Assembly: GCF_030035675.1 (NCBI RefSeq)
Contig: NC_084480.1
Span: 116,127,738 to 116,191,737 of the forward strand
Direction: 5' to 3'
Source of the DNA: Rhineura floridana
Taxonomy: Eukaryota; Chordata; Lepidosauria; Squamata; Rhineuridae
Length of the DNA: 64,000 nucleotides
Below the pieces are notes generated by a model. That model saw only the letters and a program-made list of their open reading frames with translations, did no database searches and was not told where the DNA came from. The position numbers and the translations under genes are program-made. Shown one piece after another: positions 62,008 through 64,000 of this stretch (the first letter of the stretch is position 1; every line of letters starts with the position of its first letter).

Positions 62008-64000
62008 GATTTATTTATTTATTTATTTTATTTCATTTATATACCGCCCTAAGCCTGATGGCTCTCTGGGAGGTGTACATAAGAGATAAAAACAGCACAA
62101 TATATAACTACAATAAATATAATAAAGTCAAAACCCAAAAACAAACAAATAATAACAAAAAGCAAACAGCATCATAATACAACACTAAAAAGTGCAGTTA
62201 AAATACACTTTAAAAACAGGTTAAAATACACTTTAAAATGCCTGGGAGAATAAAAAGGTTTTCACCTGACGCCGAAAGGATAGCAGCGTTGGCGCCAGGT
62301 GCACCTCATCGGGGAGACTGTTCCACAATTCGGGGGCCACCACCGAAAAGGCCCTAGATCTAGTCACCACCCTCCGAGCTTCTCGATAAGATGGCACTCG
62401 GAGGAGGGCCTTAGATGTTGAGCGCAGTGTACGGGTAGGTTCATATTGGGAGAGGCGTTCCACCAGGTATTGCGGTCCCATGCCGTGTAAGGCTTTATAG
62501 GTCAAAACCAGCACTTTGAATCTAGCCCGGAAACAGATAGGGAGCCAGTGCAGACGAGCCAGAACGGGTGTTATATGAGCGGACCTTCTGGTCCACGTCA
62601 ACAGTCTGGCCGCTGCATTCTGGACTAGCTGTAGTTTCTGAATTATCTTCAAGGGCAGCCCAACATAGAGCGCATTGCAGTAGTCCAATCTAGAAGTTAC
62701 CAGAGCATGAACAACAGAGGTGAGGTCATCACTGTCCAGATAGGGACGTAGCTGGGCTACCAAACGAAGATGGTAGAAAGCATTCCGTGCCACCGAGGCC
62801 ACCTGGGCCTCCAGTGACAAGGAAGGATCAAAAAGAACTCCCAAGCTACGAACCTGTTCCTTCAAGGGGAGTGTAACCCCATCGAGAACAGGATGAACAT
62901 CCACCATCTGGGCAGGGGAAGCACTCACCAACATCGTCTCAGTCTTGTCTGGATTGAGCTTCAGTTTGTTCGCTCTCATCCAGTCCATTATCACGGCCAG
63001 GCAACGGTTTAGTATGTTAACAGCCTCACCTGAGGAAGATGAAAAGGAGAAATAGAGTTGCGTGTCATCAGCATACTGATGACAACGCACCCCAAAACTC
63101 CTGATGACCGCACCCAGCGGCTTCATGTAGATGTTAAAGAGCATGGGGGACAGTACCGATCCCTGTGGGACTCCACAATGGAGAGTCCAGGGTGTCGAGT
63201 AATGTTCCCCAAGCACTACCCTCTGGTGACGACCCACCAAGTAGGAGCGGAGCCACTGCCAGGCAGTACCCCCAACTCCCAACTCCATGAGTCTTCCCAG
63301 AAGGATACCATGGTCGATGGTATCAAAAGCAGCTGAGAGATCAAGGAGAATCAACAGGGTCACACTCCCCCTGTCCCTCTCCCGACAAAGGTCATCATAC
63401 AGGGCGACCAAGGCTGTTTTGGTACCAAAACCGGGCCTAAAACCGGATTGAAATGGATCAAGATAATCAGTGTCATCCAAGAGCCCCTGGAGCTGGCCGG
63501 CAACCACCCGCTCCAGCACCTTGCCCAGGAACGGAACATTTGCCACAGGTCTATAGTTGTTCAAATTATCTGGGTCCAAGGAGGTTTTCTTCAGGAGTGG
63601 TCTCACTACTGCCTCTTTTAGGCAGTCAGGGACCACTCCCTCTCTCAAAGAGGCATTTATCACCTCCTTGGCCCAGTCGGCGGTTCCGGTCCTGCCAGCT
63701 TTCACCAGCCAAGAGGGGCAAGGGTCCAGCACAGACGTGGTCGCCCGCACCATTCCAAGGATCTTGTCAACATCCTCAAGCTGCACAGACTGAAATTCAT
63801 CCAAGAAATAAGGACAAGACCGTGCTCTGGACGCTTCATTAGGTCCAACTGCTATAATAGTGGAGTCTAAGTCCCGGCGAATGCATGCGATCTTATCTTG
63901 GAAGTGCCCAGCGAACTCGTCACAGCGGGCTACAGAGGAATCTATAATGTCCCGAGGGCCAGAGTGTAAAAGCCCTCGTACAATTTTAAAGAGCTCCGTT
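62008..64000 (-). mobile_element. L2 LINE, young, 5' part outside window
   Basis: The minus-strand 3' end reads TGTACACCTCCCAGAGAGCC, then GGCGGTATATAAATG and an AAAT run at 62008-62040. The 3' UTR, rich in TTTTAAAG, leads into an open ORF that runs off the right edge. It is the best preserved L2 in the window. Confidence 0.95.
62233..63999 (-). CDS. L2 ORF2 protein, reverse transcriptase, partial at window edge
   Basis: The frame is open for 588 codons before the stop and continues past the edge (upstream residues ELFKIVRGLLHSGP, CDEFAGHFQDKIACIRRDLD). Reverse transcriptase blocks follow in order: VINASLREGVVPDCLKEAVV, NNYRPVANVPFLGKVLERVV, FQSGFRPGFGTKTALVALYD, LLDLSAAFDTIDHGILLGRL, HCGVPQGSVLSPMLFNIYMK and CHQYADDTQLYFSF (YADD at 63064-63075). 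The usual C-terminal region ends FRRQVKTFLFSQAF. Both catalytic aspartate motifs are intact and there is no stop or frameshift. The endonuclease would lie beyond the window, so activity cannot be judged. Confidence 0.95.
   Translation of the reverse strand, partial: TELFKIVRGLLHSGPRDIIDSSVARCDEFAGHFQDKIACIRRDLDSTIIAVGPNEASRARSCPYFLDEFQSVQLEDVDKILGMVRATTSVLDPCPSWLVKAGRTGTADWAKEVINASLREGVVPDCLKEAVVRPLLKKTSLDPDNLNNYRPVANVPFLGKVLERVVAGQLQGLLDDTDYLDPFQSGFRPGFGTKTALVALYDDLCRERDRGSVTLLILLDLSAAFDTIDHGILLGRLMELGVGGTAWQWLRSYLVGRHQRVVLGEHYSTPWTLHCGVPQGSVLSPMLFNIYMKPLGAVIRSFGVRCHQYADDTQLYFSFSSSSGEAVNILNRCLAVIMDWMRANKLKLNPDKTETMLVSASPAQMVDVHPVLDGVTLPLKEQVRSLGVLFDPSLSLEAQVASVARNAFYHLRLVAQLRPYLDSDDLTSVVHALVTSRLDYCNALYVGLPLKIIQKLQLVQNAAARLLTWTRRSAHITPVLARLHWLPICFRARFKVLVLTYKALHGMGPQYLVERLSQYEPTRTLRSTSKALLRVPSYREARRVVTRSRAFSVVAPELWNSLPDEVHLAPTLLSFRRQVKTFLFSQAF

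Overview
The window looks like squamate reptile (lizard or snake) nuclear DNA. It holds a BovB/RTE LINE, CR1 LINEs ending in TTCTTATG repeats, many L2 LINEs with CCGCCC...GGGCGG tails, a tRNA-Ala-derived SINE, hAT and Tigger-like miniature elements, a Harbinger-like DNA transposon and several LTR-element fossils. The species cannot be told from sequence alone. I found no convincing host exon, tRNA, rRNA or CRISPR; every long reading frame I can identify belongs to a transposable element.

Layout. 1-2218: decayed BovB LINE cut by the window edge. 2230-3297: a Polinton-like integrase scrap, an orphan piece of CR1 ORF1 (esterase domain) and an L2 tail. 4.4-7.3 kb: three tRNA-Ala SINEs and an L2 3' end. 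8502-10295: 5'-truncated CR1 with a dead polymerase motif. 13.2-13.9 kb: probable solo LTR. 14.8 kb: hAT miniature element. 15.3-15.8 kb: GC-rich unidentified block. 16344-21055: 4.7 kb Harbinger-like transposon with perfect 15-bp terminal inverted repeats, two convergent Myb/SANT-like reading frames and a CR1 inserted inside. 21846-22582: three 128-bp tandem repeats joined to a LINE tail.

23.6-34.9 kb: old L2 and CR1 remnants, SINEs and foldback elements nested in one another. 35014-38144: the best preserved CR1, with an uninterrupted ORF2 of about 916-947 codons. 38.9-39.5 and 44.4-45.2 kb: LTR remnants. 48.0-49.6 kb: L2. 50.9-51.8 kb: two Tigger-like elements, one inserted in a hAT element whose uninserted counterpart sits at 40 kb. 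56487-61061: broken Ty3/gypsy-group element with integrase upstream of reverse transcriptase (Gmr1-like order), its 3' LTR split by a young L2. 62008-64000: L2 on the minus strand with an open frame running off the edge.

The LINEs supply reverse transcriptase for themselves and probably for the SINE, whose tail resembles CR1. The miniature DNA elements carry no genes and would have depended on transposases encoded elsewhere. Nesting gives relative ages: BovB, the 29-31 kb L2 and the gypsy element are old; the 35 kb CR1 and the 59.7 and 62 kb L2 copies are young.
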